The notes under the pieces: model-generated
What the model was told of the DNA's origin: nothing
The model's database searches: none
The model's input: only the letters and a program-made list of their open reading frames with translations
Made by a program: the position numbers and the translations under genes
Assembly: GCA_029851415.1 (NCBI GenBank)
Contig: CM056741.1
Location: 83,404,282-83,468,281, forward strand
Origin: Eretmocerus hayati
Taxonomy: Eukaryota > Arthropoda > Insecta > Hymenoptera > Aphelinidae
Length of the DNA stretch: 64,000 bases
Reading direction: 5' to 3'
Shown here: piece by piece, positions 10,629-20,544 of the stretch
Layout: each line of letters begins with the position of its first letter
Numbering within the stretch: position 1 is the stretch's first letter

Positions 10629-13600
10629 TTAGGGCCGAATACATGCATGTTTGAGTTTATCTAAATGCACGACCTTGGTCCTCCCATTCCCTAAATGAAT
10701 TTTAGCATTTCGATCTCCGATTAAGTCGAGAATTTGATATCTCCCCGCATATTGATCATCCCATTTGCTCAACCTCGGTTCTTTGAGAAGATATACTTCC
10801 TCCCCTATCTCGAAATTCTGACAATTTAATTTCTGATCATAAAAACGTTTCGAGCGTTCTTTTGCAAGTAGTAATCGATCTTTAGCAGTTTTTCTAGTCT
10901 CGTCTAGTGTCCGAATTACCTCATCTAAGTAAATGGCATAAGTCTTTTCCGGTGCGTGAATATTGAACTTGGAGGGGAGTCTGGCTTTCCGTCCAAAAAT
11001 TAACTCATGAGGTGAAAAACCATGGCTACTATGAATGGAAGAATTGAATGAAAAACAAGCGAAGGGAATGTAGAAGTCCCATTCATCTTTTTCGCAATAC
11101 ATTTTTAAATACTCTATCAGGGAATGATGAGAGCGTTCGAGGGATCCCATCGTGGATGGTCTCCAAGGGCTGGATCTTAATCTTCCTATTTGAAAGAGAT
11201 TCGTAAAGTATTCCATCAATTTTGATTGAAAATTACTACCTTGGTCCGTCTTCAACACCTCAGGACATCCGAATCGACAAATGAACTCTTTACAAAAGGC
11301 TGTTGCATTGGTCTCCGCGGTAATATTTGGGAGGGGAATCGCGTCGGAATATTTTGTCAAATTACACTGCAAAGTGAGTAAAAATCGATTTCCCCGAGAG
11401 GTACAATCCAAAGGCCCGACAATATCCATTTCAACAACCTCGAATGCCCTCTCTGGGGTACTAGTGATAGTCATCGGGAGTCTTGTTTTAACTCTAGTTA
11501 ATTTTTGTTTTTGGCATGCTGCACATGAAGTTACGTAATTTCTTATTTCTCGACGCATTTCTGGCCAAAAAAAACGTTCCCGTATCCTTTCGTAAGTTTT
11601 GAAAACGCCTTTATGGCCTCCTACTAATGAATCATGACATTCCTTAATGATCTCAATCCTGTCTGATTGGGGTGGACAGATGATTTCACCCGTGCAAATT
11701 GTGAGACTGGGATCATCCTGTTTCCATGTGAGTTGAAGTGCCTTCTCTACGGAGCTCCAATTAAGTTTTTCTAACCCATCCCCGTTCCTCGCAAAACTAA
11801 CGGATTTGATTTTCATTCCAATTAGCAAATTTTTCAGCTTCCCCATGTAGAATATGAACCTGGCGGATGACGGAGGATCAGTGTGAGATTCTTTCAGGAA
11901 AATTGTGAAAATGTATTTGTTGGAAGGGGTGGTGGTCTGAACAATGGTCCCTAATTCGATTTTCTGCGTTTTTATTACCTCCAAATCGATCAATTCCATA
12001 TCGACTAGTTGTTTGCAAATAGCGGTTGCTGCTATGAAATCCAAAGAAATAAAATGGACGAGGTTGTCTTTTCTCATAAGGAATTGATCCTTTGAAAATT
12101 GCAAGGATTTGACCATTAAAACTCCAATCTGGGCTGACGGATTTTTTATTGATATTTTCTGTACTAGCGTAGGTTTGGATGCAGATTCGTTTTCAACTGT
12201 TCGTTCGACTCGGTCATGCCCACTCTCGGGAAGGGGAAACTCTTGAGTACATTTTGTTGGTTGTACTCTTTCTCTCATCAGTGGGGTCGATCTCTCTCTT
12301 GTCTCTTCCAGCAATGCCACGGCAACGCTACGATCTTTTGAGGAATTCGATTCCTCTGACAATTTCCCAAACTGCGGGTCGCCTGGACTCTCGAGTTCAG
12401 GCAGTGTGAACTGTTTATTGTCACCGGCACTGCCGTTAAGGGTATGGCTACTCCGATTGAATAGACAGAACTCGCCCTCGCAGTCAGGGGACATAACATC
12501 GGGTGGCTGACTCATGATTGCCGACGCGATTGATGGACCTGTCTCCTTACAGCCTTCCGAGAGACGGACAAGAGAGGTCGATTGCTTCCTCTCTCCTTCG
12601 CACCCTCGCGGTTGGCTCGAAGGAGGTTGCGGTTTCTTCTCAATCGCGGGCACCGTTATGATCTCAGCGGGGAATCGATCAATTTGGCTCCGGTTCCTCT
12701 CCTTCCCTTGACGAGCACGTGAGTCTCTTCTTACGGGGTCAGTCATTCTGGGTGCTTCTGTCGGGCAGTCAGGGTTGTTGTTTGATGCAGAGGGGTGCAT
12801 GTTAGTTGTTTGATTACGTTCAGGGACAGGAAGTATTGGGTTTCTAGAAAGCGAATCTGCATTTTTATTGCTCTTGCCATCTTTGTGTATAATTGTAAAG
12901 TCATAATCATGTAGCTTTATTTTCCAACGAGCTAACCTAGATACCGGATCTTTCAATCCCTGCAGCCAGATCAAAGGTTTATGGTCGGTTACAACGGTGA
13001 ACTTTCGCCCGTATAAGTATGGCCTAAAATTTTTCACAGACTCGACAACTGCCAAAATTTCTTGCTCAGAAACTGTGTAAGATCGTTCAGGTCCCGTCAT
13101 CATTCGTGAATAATATGCAATAGGTAGATCCTTCCCTATGGGACCCTGACTGAGCACCGATCCAATCGCCCAGCTTGAACTATCACACGTAAGGACAAAA
13201 TCCTGTTCAAAATTAGGGAACTGTAACAGGGGTTGGGTGCAAAGGATCCTTTTTAGGCTGACAAAAGCCTCTTCCTGCGGTGGGCCCCAGATGAAGGGAG
13301 CATTCTTCTTGAGTAATTGTGTGAGCGGTTTGGAAATGCTAGCGAAATTGGGAATAAACCGACGGTAATATCCCGCAAGACCCAGGAATTGTTTGATATT
13401 TTTCGTAGTTCGAGGCTGTGGAAATTTCTCAACTGCTTCTACTTTCTTTGGGTCAGGCCGTACGCCTTCTTCAGAAATGATATGACCCAAATACGTTACT
13501 TCGCGCCGTAAGAAGAGGCATTTGTCGGGGGAGAGGGTAAGTCCTGCTGCTTCTAATCGTGCCATTAATTTGGCCATTTTTTCATCCATCTCTTGTAAAC

Positions 13601-15050
13601 TTCGGGCTGGGATGACAATATCATCCATGTACACAAATAATTCGATTGATTGTAATCCCGTAAGAATTTTATCCATCATTGCTTGGAAAGTCGAAGGCGA
13701 GCCCTTTAAACCCATAGGCATTTTTTTATATTGTAGGTGATGATATGGAGTACTGAAGGCCGTTTTTTGTGCGTCATCGGGGTGAATCGGTACCTGGTGG
13801 AAGCCTTGAGCTAAGTCTAGTACTGTGAAGTACTTACATTGTCCTAATTGATCTAATATTTCCGTTATGTTGGGTAGGGGGTAAGCCGAAGCGATGGTCT
13901 TCTCATTCAACGCCCGAAAATCTATTACAAGCCGCCATCGCTTATTCCCTTTTGAATCCGGTTTCTTGGGCAGAATCCACAAGGGTGAGTTGTAAGGGGA
14001 TTCGGAAGGTTCGACAATATCATTTTTTATCATTTCCTCTATTTGATCCAAAATAATCTGTCGTAGGTGCGGGGGGTGACGGTATTGTTTCACGTTGATC
14101 GGTATATTGTCGGTCGTTGGTATTCGATGTTGCATGACGTTAGTTTGTCCCAATTTCTCCCCTGGAACGTGGAAAACATATGGAAATTTCTCAACGATTC
14201 TTTTCACTTGGGCTTTTTCTTCGTCATTCAAATCTTCCAAATCTAAGAGTGCCAAAATAGTCTTTATACGTTCCCTTTTTGCCTGTTCACTTTCCTTACG
14301 ATTACGTTTATTGATCAATCGTGTAAAGGATCTATTGGTTTGATATTCCTCTAATCTGACCGGAGGGAGGCTCAGTTCAATGTCCTCCTCGTTAGAGTTT
14401 ATTATGAATACTTTACAAAAACCATCGCGGTTATTCACGACGCATTCTCCACCAAATATTCCTGGACCCGCTTCAATCCTAGGTAAATAGCCACCTTTTT
14501 TGTGAGCATTTTCGATACGTAGGGTGCATAGTTTCCGAGTGCGAGCCGGCAAGGATAGAACATTATGCGATTCGAATGGAACAGATTCGGATAGATAGTT
14601 TCGCAATGTAATTAACTCATCTGCGAAGGATACAGTAGCTTTCTGTTGTTTTAGAAAATCGACCCCCAAGATTCCGTTTTCTGCAATTGGAAATTCATCA
14701 GATACCACGTGCATGTTACAATTTGTATTGCCAAATCTTATGTTACATTGCCCCAAAGTTGAAACGATCTTGTCGTTGATTCCCGTCAATCCTAGAATGG
14801 AATCAATATCAATTTTCACATGGGTTGAAAGTGCTCCGAGCTTGACTATATTAATTTCTGATCCAGTATCAACGAGAAATGTTGCATCTTCTGTTGAAAG
14901 GTCAACGCTTTTCAGTTTTATTTGTGGAGATTTGGGTTGATTGGGTTCAATTATTTGTCCAATCCGGAGGACAGAACGACGTTGGACACGATCTGGGGTC
15001 GCGCCCCGGGACGACTCGCCATCGTGTCCGGCTGGCGAGCTTGATTTGAG
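10629..15050 (-). CDS. pol: pol polyprotein: protease, RT, RNase H, integrase
   Basis: Read in the -1 frame after gag. The true reading starts at the frameshift near 15050, not at the GTG at 14819, because the protease active site LVDTGSEINIV lies upstream of 14819 in the same open frame. Counting from the codon at 14819: reverse transcriptase about 250-450 with catalytic YMDD at 397-400; RNase H about 540-660 (TCDSSSW, E-in-ILAVVES, TDHKPL, NADSLSR); an unusual spacer about 661-1055, first polar and low-complexity, then more globular; integrase zinc finger H1062/H1069/C1099/C1102; catalytic triad D1132, D1192, E1228 with 35 residues between the last two; C-terminal region with AGRYQIL near 1358, like a GPY/F module. 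No stop or frameshift is seen. It makes the cDNA and integrates it. Motif wording places it nearest the gypsy/17.6-type lineages; the exact clade needs a tree. Confidence 0.95.
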   Translation of the reverse strand, partial: LKSSSPAGHDGESSRGATPDRVQRRSVLRIGQIIEPNQPKSPQIKLKSVDLSTEDATFLVDTGSEINIVKLGALSTHVKIDIDSILGLTGINDKIVSTLGQCNIRFGNTNCNMHVVSDEFPIAENGILGVDFLKQQKATVSFADELITLRNYLSESVPFESHNVLSLPARTRKLCTLRIENAHKKGGYLPRIEAGPGIFGGECVVNNRDGFCKVFIINSNEEDIELSLPPVRLEEYQTNRSFTRLINKRNRKESEQAKRERIKTILALLDLEDLNDEEKAQVKRIVEKFPYVFHVPGEKLGQTNVMQHRIPTTDNIPINVKQYRHPPHLRQIILDQIEEMIKNDIVEPSESPYNSPLWILPKKPDSKGNKRWRLVIDFRALNEKTIASAYPLPNITEILDQLGQCKYFTVLDLAQGFHQVPIHPDDAQKTAFSTPYHHLQYKKMPMGLKGSPSTFQAMMDKILTGLQSIELFVYMDDIVIPARSLQEMDEKMAKLMARLEAAGLTLSPDKCLFLRREVTYLGHIISEEGVRPDPKKVEAVEKFPQPRTTKNIKQFLGLAGYYRRFIPNFASISKPLTQLLKKNAPFIWGPPQEEAFVSLKRILCTQPLLQFPNFEQDFVLTCDSSSWAIGSVLSQGPIGKDLPIAYYSRMMTGPERSYTVSEQEILAVVESVKNFRPYLYGRKFTVVTDHKPLIWLQGLKDPVSRLARWKIKLHDYDFTIIHKDGKSNKNADSLSRNPILPVPERNQTTNMHPSASNNNPDCPTEAPRMTDPVRRDSRARQGKERNRSQIDRFPAEIITVPAIEKKPQPPSSQPRGCEGERKQSTSLVRLSEGCKETGPSIASAIMSQPPDVMSPDCEGEFCLFNRSSHTLNGSAGDNKQFTLPELESPGDPQFGKLSEESNSSKDRSVAVALLEETRERSTPLMRERVQPTKCTQEFPLPESGHDRVERTVENESASKPTLVQKISIKNPSAQIGVLMVKSLQFSKDQFLMRKDNLVHFISLDFIAATAICKQLVDMELIDLEVIKTQKIELGTIVQTTTPSNKYIFTIFLKESHTDPPSSARFIFYMGKLKNLLIGMKIKSVSFARNGDGLEKLNWSSVEKALQLTWKQDDPSLTICTGEIICPPQSDRIEIIKECHDSLVGGHKGVFKTYERIRERFFWPEMRREIRNYVTSCAACQKQKLTRVKTRLPMTITSTPERAFEVVEMDIVGPLDCTSRGNRFLLTLQCNLTKYSDAIPLPNITAETNATAFCKEFICRFGCPEVLKTDQGSNFQSKLMEYFTNLFQIGRLRSSPWRPSTMGSLERSHHSLIEYLKMYCEKDEWDFYIPFACFSFNSSIHSSHGFSPHELIFGRKARLPSKFNIHAPEKTYAIYLDEVIRTLDETRKTAKDRLLLAKERSKRFYDQKLNCQNFEIGEEVYLLKEPRLSKWDDQYAGRYQILDLIGDRNAKIHLGNGRTKVVHLDKLKHACIRP

Positions 15051-16309
15051 TTTAAATTGTGTTCTTGCGAATCTCCTCGATTACGTTGCGCACAGAAGGT
15101 GGCAGAGTGTCCGGCCCTTCCGCAGAAGATGCAAAGGGTGTCTACTTTATGTCTTTCTTCTTGCATTCTTTCACGGCAGTGTCGGGATATGTGACCTGCT
15201 TTCCCACAAAAATGACAATGAAAAATACGAGGTACGGTGCAATTTCTTGAGAAATGACCTGGTTTATGGCAATTATAACACCGTGATTGCTTCTGATCAT
15301 CATTGCGTCGGAACGAATTTGAATTTTCCATCGAGTCCTCTCGACCATCAATTTTGCGCACGAAGGCACGGCGGGGCTCAATAACGCGAACCTTCTCATT
15401 TTTGCGTAGATCGAGTCTTTGTTGGACATGTCTCTCTGCATCAATAGCACTTGAGATTGCTTGCTCTAAAGAATCAAAATGTTTACCTGTTAACATGTGA
15501 GCGATATCTCTATTCAATCCGATGAGGAAACATTCAATTGCGGTCTTGGTCGTGCCACCTATCATACCGATAGCCACGGTAGGCTCAAATTGTTCTTTGA
15601 TTAGTTCTATTGATTTCCGAAGTATTTTATTGACCCTCAAGCCAAAATCACTTGCCTTTTCATAATTATCTTGTAGCACTCGGGCTAACTCTACTTGTAG
15701 TTGAGGTAAATTGTGGGTGGGAGCAAAGGATCTTTTAAGCTCTTCTAATAATTCATTCAAATTTTCAAAATTCTTCCCCTCCAAATATGATCGAGCTTCG
15801 CCACTGACTTTTGACTTTACTAATCGTAGAAAGAATTCTCGCTCGGTGGGGTCCACGAATCTTTCTGCATCCCGGCATTCCCTAGCGAACTGATTTACAG
15901 ATATGGTTTTCCCATCAAATACGGTCAGGATGTTAGCCACCTCCGTGGTTCGTCTGGCATGATTCCGCATTTCCGAATTTGATCTATTTTCCAACGACGG
16001 TGCTCGCGCCAAAAGGGAAGCCCAGTCAAATGGGAGCGATGAGCAAAAGGGATGATTCAAGGGATTAACCAATTCGGGTTGAATATTAGCAGGGGGGGAA
16101 CCAAGATCAGGTTGGTGCTCAGGCATAAAGCTTGTATTTGGTTCCTGGTTGAACTCCGGTTCTCGAAGAGGAGGAAGGGACCCGGCCGAATCATCATTAT
16201 TTTGTTCTCTTATCTCTATTTCGGCTGCTACTACAGGTACGTGTGGATCGTCTTGCATGGGTATATCGATTTCTCGTTGCATGGACGACTCTGACTGGTT
16301 ACTGGCCAT
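14951..16309 (-). CDS. gag: gag polyprotein with three CCHC zinc knuckles
   Basis: 452 aa from an ATG at 16309. The N-terminal 100 residues are acidic and disordered. Residues about 115-300 look like the helical capsid domain (for example FARECRDAERFVDP and ...SGEARSYLEGK, typical of Ty3/gypsy gag). Three zinc knuckles follow at C344-C357, C365-C378 and C393-C406, all with C-x2-C-x4-H-x4-C spacing; three is more than the usual one or two. The protein ends shortly after the frameshift site. It packages RNA and forms the particle. Pol overlaps its end in the -1 frame. Confidence 0.93.
   Translation of the reverse strand: MASNQSESSMQREIDIPMQDDPHVPVVAAEIEIREQNNDDSAGSLPPLREPEFNQEPNTSFMPEHQPDLGSPPANIQPELVNPLNHPFCSSLPFDWASLLARAPSLENRSNSEMRNHARRTTEVANILTVFDGKTISVNQFARECRDAERFVDPTEREFFLRLVKSKVSGEARSYLEGKNFENLNELLEELKRSFAPTHNLPQLQVELARVLQDNYEKASDFGLRVNKILRKSIELIKEQFEPTVAIGMIGGTTKTAIECFLIGLNRDIAHMLTGKHFDSLEQAISSAIDAERHVQQRLDLRKNEKVRVIEPRRAFVRKIDGREDSMENSNSFRRNDDQKQSRCYNCHKPGHFSRNCTVPRIFHCHFCGKAGHISRHCRERMQEERHKVDTLCIFCGRAGHSATFCAQRNRGDSQEHNLNSNQARQPDTMASRPGARPQIVSNVVLSSGLDK
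15015..15056 (-). promoter_or_regulatory. -1 ribosomal frameshift signal (TTTAAAC plus hairpin/pseudoknot)
   Basis: On the sense strand T TTA AAC lies at 15056-15050, exactly in the gag frame (codons AAT TTA AAC). This is the canonical UUUAAAC slippery heptamer. After 9-10 bases comes a perfect 7-bp stem CTCGCCA (15039-15033) / TGGCGAG (15021-15015). Its loop contains CCGGACACGA, which can pair with the directly following TCGTCCCGG, giving an H-type pseudoknot. The -1 frame is open from here into the protease, and gag stops 34 codons later. Seen directly; activity is inferred. Confidence 0.85.
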
Positions 16310-16582
16310 TTCCTATGAGAGGTGTGACAGCCTAATCTATCTTATGCCCTATTTAAGTGTTCACGACTATGATTCTTATGCCCAACAAGGATTGAATGAA
16401 TGGTTCCTCAAATTTCTAAGTTTACTGTAAATCTAATAAATTGCACAACGATCGACAAGTGATTGAAACTACTTGTGAAAGGTATAGAACGATTATTGCC
16501 ACTATTATGCTGACTAAAACTATTACACTAAAAAGGAATTGATTACTCATGGAAATTAGATTATCTCTATGTATTTCATTTC

Positions 16583-16903
16583 TTATTGTTCGTTTTGAGA
16601 ATCACCACTCCTCACTTCTAGAGATTCAATTCGAGCGTTAAATACGCCGAGTGCATCACCGCATGCCTCAAAGCCCTCTCTGATAGTAGAAGTCAAATTA
16701 TTTTGTCCGGTTTGTAGACTCGCAACTGTTTGTTGTAGTTCAATTATAGATCTACGAAGCTCACAATTGATGCGATATTGCTCGGCTAAAATATAACTTT
16801 GTGAAGTTAGTTGCTCAAGGTTGAATTGTCCGGCGTGCCAATGTGCATTAGAAGCTGTCTCCAAATCGATTATTCGTCGGAGCAAACTATAATTATCGGA
16901 CAT
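16583..16903 (-). CDS. small coiled-coil ORF upstream of gag
   Basis: 106 aa from an ATG at 16903, ending 273 bp before the gag start. It is Leu/Ile/Glu/Gln-rich with heptad-like spacing through most of its length (LLRRIIDLE, LRRSIIELQQTVASL, FNARIESLEV), so a dimeric or trimeric coiled coil is likely. No catalytic motif or cysteine cluster. It follows the small membrane-peptide ORF by 18 bases, as if translated from the same leader. A product here is not a usual part of Ty3/gypsy elements. It could be a genuine accessory gene or a decayed gag N-terminus; I cannot tell which. Confidence 0.5.
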   Translation of the reverse strand: MSDNYSLLRRIIDLETASNAHWHAGQFNLEQLTSQSYILAEQYRINCELRRSIIELQQTVASLQTGQNNLTSTIREGFEACGDALGVFNARIESLEVRSGDSQNEQ

Positions 16904-16921
16904 GATACCCTACTAACTTTC

Positions 16922-17068
16922 TTAAAATCCCAGTTTACAGGCCTGACAAAACAGTGAAACGAAACTACGACAAGAAAGAGCAGAGCATAGAATAAAACCA
17001 AACATAGAACTCAGCATTAACAGACAGCCGGCTACGAAGATACAAAAGATTCTTGTTTCGCGATCCAT
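16922..17068 (-). CDS. possible 48-aa membrane peptide in the 5' leader
   Basis: The first ATG is at 17068; the frame is open about 19 codons further upstream without another ATG. The peptide is a short charged start (MDRETR) followed by about 24 hydrophobic residues (IFCIFVAGCLLMLSSMFGFI...), a clear potential transmembrane helix, and a Cys-rich tail. Its stop lies 18 bases before the ATG of the coiled-coil ORF. At this length a chance ORF is possible, so this is a weak call. Confidence 0.35.
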   Translation of the reverse strand: MDRETRIFCIFVAGCLLMLSSMFGFILCSALSCRSFVSLFCQACKLGF

Positions 17069-17113
17069 TGATCCTTTAGTTAATTCTTGTATCTGAAGTA
17101 ACGAGCGACACAC

Positions 17114-17783
17114 ATAGGCAGCGATTCAGAAACTCGTGGCGAATCTAGGTTGGCATAAAGAGTTGCCCGAATTTTAAAACCAATCTTAATTCAATGTTCC
17201 CCTATCCATCCGACTATACAACTAATCTCTATTAGGCTTTAAGGTGGCAATATCCGAGCTAAATCGTCGACAAGTGTTTCCAGAAAGGCAATGAACATCC
17301 AATGTAGCTTAATCGTAAATTCTATACGGATCTCACTCTCTCGATGATCAATTTCGAAATTTGTAGGGACTTAACTTGTAACTGAAGAGCGGCGAGGGTG
17401 GTAGAGATCTTGATCAAGCTTGCGATGTGATCCCCTGGTCGGGATGGCTGAATGCGTGGTTCCAGTACGCTTACTTGCGGGTCGGAGGTTCTCCCGTTAA
17501 TCTTGGGTACGGCAACGATCCAACTTGATGTGTAGCGCTACGGGGCTCTCCTTTCAGATGATGTTGATTGCCACTCGTTGTATCCACAGATCGGGTCCAA
17601 ACTCCAGGTAGACTGAACAGCGTGGGTCTTGTATTGCAAGTGATGTTGGTCCGTAGTTATAAGTCGATGAGCAGAGACAGTGATTCTTGAGCAGTTAGTT
17701 GATCATGCGATCAACTCCCGAGTCTGATCCAGTGCTCTTGACGATTGATTTTCGCAGTATATTTTTCCCAGGAGTCTCCGTTA
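17114..17783. other. 5' untranslated leader of the retrotransposon
   Basis: Between primer binding site and the first leader ORF; presumably includes the packaging signal. Several out-of-frame short ORFs only. Confidence 0.6.
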
Positions 17784-17803
17784 GAATCCCACTTCTGACA
17801 CCA
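17784..17803 (-). other. primer binding site for tRNA-Leu
   Basis: Sense strand reads TGGTGTCAGAAGTGGGATTC, seven bases after the 5' LTR. It is the complement of the 3' end of an animal tRNA-Leu including CCA (the ...TCTGACACCA end, from general knowledge). A tRNA-Leu primer is known from the mdg3/micropia group of insect gypsy elements. Confidence 0.8.
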
Positions 17804-17810
17804 TTTTTTA

Positions 17811-19037
17811 TGTTATGAATTGACTCTAATAGGTGTGCAGAAATATATATATGGGGAGTATTTACTGCTCTCAAATGGCTTCAATACTGGCGCCAATATT
17901 TGAATTGTGAGAACTGAGTTGCGACTCTATGAGCATGGGTTGTTCTAACTATGGCATGGAAATGCCTGGAGACTCCGTAAAATCAAAAAGACTGCTATTA
18001 ATTGGCAAAGCACCAAAGCTTTATTGATCTCAATTACGATGCCTATGATATGACATCGGTGTCGTCAAAATATCAAGTGTCCCCTTCTGCAGAGTTTGGG
18101 CTTTATATAGCCTGCCCTGCCTTCTCCATGACCTTCATTCTATCGATTCATTTGGGAATTGTTGACCTCGTGAGGCTGTGGAGTTTCCCGAAATCTATAG
18201 GTGTTGGCTAACGAGAAATCGGGCTCATGGAAAGTTGAGTACTTCTGATTCTGAGATTGCCAACCTTCCATTGCCTTATTTGGATTCCTGAAAGAGAAGA
18301 TAATGTTTTCGGCAGATAAATTCATTATTTCCTAGTTCAATTTCCTCATCTCGCGGTTTGAAGGCTTGTCACACGTCTCATAAATTGCTTGGCCCCTTTT
18401 CATTTGGTACCTGATGCAGGGAGAGAAAGGTTTTACGGCTTTTGTGGCGTCTGTCGATAAAAATTGTCTTGACACTATTCATAGACTATTCGAGTTGGTT
18501 ATTTCCTAACTGGCATCTGTTCTCAAGTGTTCAGTTCTAAAAGCTTCGGGGAAAAGATCGAGGTTTTGCTTATTAATTACCCTGATTGAGGCGGATTGAT
18601 TTTCTTTCTCTGATCTGTGACACGATTGATATTTGGTGTCGTCACGAATTAAGGCTGTTTGAGTTGTTTATGTCCTAGTTGATTTCTAGTGAAAAGCTTC
18701 TAAGGAGGGATCGATGTCTTGCATACTAATTTCCTGTTTGATTGATTTTCTTATTCATGCTTGATGGAAACTCTATAACTGAAGGATATTCTGCTGTTCT
18801 ATAATAACCTATTCTATATATGGGTCTCCATTAGTTCACCCGGTCTCGATTTGAAATACTCCATTATTGCATTGCTAACATGTGAATACTCTTTAGCCGT
18901 AGCATGAGCAATCCCCGGCATGCGGGAGGGAGAGAGAGAGAACGTTACGATCTTTTGTTGCAGCGAGTGTGTTGGGAGACTGCCTCGCGTTTACTTGTTT
19001 GTATGTGTGTATATGACACTATTCTTGGATCATTACA
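17811..19037 (-). repeat. 5' LTR of the 12.8 kb retrotransposon
   Basis: Same 1227 bp as the 3' LTR, with TATA box at 18109-18101 on the sense strand. One base differs (T at 18386). It is followed outward by the AGGT duplication at 19038-19041. Confidence 0.95.
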
Positions 19038-19767
19038 AGGTCCATAGTTGGTGACGTCACTTGGTGTATTTCCTTCCCACGTTCGTCCTCATCGGCATAA
19101 ATATATGAGAATAAGTATGATTCATGCCTCATTCAAATAGTCGCAACGCATAATTTCTTTGTATGATACATCTAGAGGTGTGAATGGATGTAACGTAGAT
19201 ATTCCTGTAAAAATAATAAGTATTGGAATGCGCAATATTGAGAGCCTGGGGTGCTATCCCTGGAACCTGTAAGAGTGAAGGATTGGATAAGTCTCCTATC
19301 ATTGGGTGGCTCGTTATTCCTGTAAAAAAGTAAAATAGAAGGGTTTCCCAATAGACTGCTCCTGGACCTATAAGAGTGAATAATTGTGTGATACACCTAT
19401 CGTCAGGCTACCCGTCTCCCCTGTAAAAAGATGAAACAGAGGGTTGGAAGTGCGCTAGGCCCAAAAGGTCAAGGCCTAAGTGCGTGATTACGGAACGCAT
19501 GCGCCTTGTAGCAGGCACCCAGCTCCCGTTTATTCATTGTAGACTCACACTTACCCCTACTGAAAGAGGCCGAGTCGGTGACCGAGACGGTTGACCGAGT
19601 CGGGGTACGGAGTCGGTGACTGTTTCGGTTTACCGACTCGGTCACTTCGCATGGAATGGTCCCAAATGCCACGAAACGAACAATAAATGATAAATTATCG
19701 TCAGAGGTTGATAGAAAAATTGAAAAAAAATAGAAAAAAACATGCCCGGCTATTTTCACAATTTTGA

Positions 19768-19833
19768 CGCGCGTGGGTAACGAACCTGCAATCTCTTGCT
19801 TACGAGTCCATGCACATGTGCCCGGGGCCAGCG
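19768..19833 (-). pseudogene. tRNA-like segment, left arm of palindrome
   Basis: Mirror image of the segment at 20479-20544 but with the B-box damaged (GGTTCGTTACC instead of GGTTCGAATCC). Confidence 0.4.
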
Positions 19834-20478
19834 AGACATGTTACGAGAGCTGGCTTAGTGAGCGTACTTGAAGTGTGACTCATAGGAAGTACCTAAGATC
19901 TGTTTATCATCAGTTTTATCATGAGTTGATCATAAACTCTGGCGCCAGAGCACTGAGTCAAGCCGTAGCTAGGATGGGACTTGGAAAAATTCTCATCAGG
20001 TTTTATTTTCTAGATCTGGCTGCTTGACCGAGTCGGTTGACCGACTCGGTCAACCGAATTCAAATTTTCACGGGGAAGCAACACGCATAGGACTTGGGAA
20101 TTTCCGAGATTTGGCTGGTTAACTACCGACACGGTACACCGACTCGGTCAACCGAATCCAAATTTTCACGGGAAAAGTAACACCGAGTCGGTTAACCAGT
20201 CAAATTTTGAAAATTTTCCTAGTTTTATGCGTGTTGCTTTCCCGCGAAAATTTGAATTCGGTTGACCGAGTCGGTTGACCGAATCGGTCAACCGACTCGG
20301 TCAAGCAGCCAGATCTAGAAATATTCTAAGTCCCATCCTAGCTACGGCTTGACTCAGTGCTCTGGCGCCAGAGTTCATGATCAACTCATGATAAAACTGA
20401 TGATGAACAGATCTTAGGTACTCCCTATGAGTCACACTCCAAGTACGCTCACTAAGCTCTCTCTCGTAACATGTCCCG

Positions 20479-20544
20479 CTGGCCCCGGGCACATGTGCTT
20501 AGACTCGTAAGCAAGAGATTGCAGGTTCGAATCCCACGCGCGTC
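20479..20544 (+). pseudogene. tRNA-like segment, right arm of palindrome
   Basis: Contains GACTCGTAAGC followed by GATTGCAGGTTCGAATCCC, which matches the variable loop, T-arm and B-box of a tRNA (Arg- or Thr-like). The 5' half does not fold as a D-arm and the acceptor stem has no partner, so it is a remnant. Confidence 0.45.

Larger units (their letters stand above)
6236..19037 (-). mobile_element. complete Ty3/gypsy-type LTR retrotransposon, 12.8 kb
   Basis: Two 1227-bp LTRs (6236-7462 and 17811-19037) bracket an internal region read on the minus strand: primer site, two small leader ORFs, gag, pol (-1 frame), a Cys-rich third ORF, a tandem array and a polypurine tract. Direct repeat AGGT flanks it (6232-6235 and 19038-19041). 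By eye the LTRs differ at one base only (C at 6811, T at 18386), so insertion is recent. Order protease-RT-RNase H-integrase defines Ty3/gypsy. The gag and pol frames are uninterrupted, so it could be mobile or was until recently. At 12.8 kb it is long for the group. Confidence 0.95.

Noticed and set aside
14819..14819. GTG start for pol
   Set aside because: The protease DTGS motif lies upstream in the same open frame, so pol is reached by frameshift from gag.
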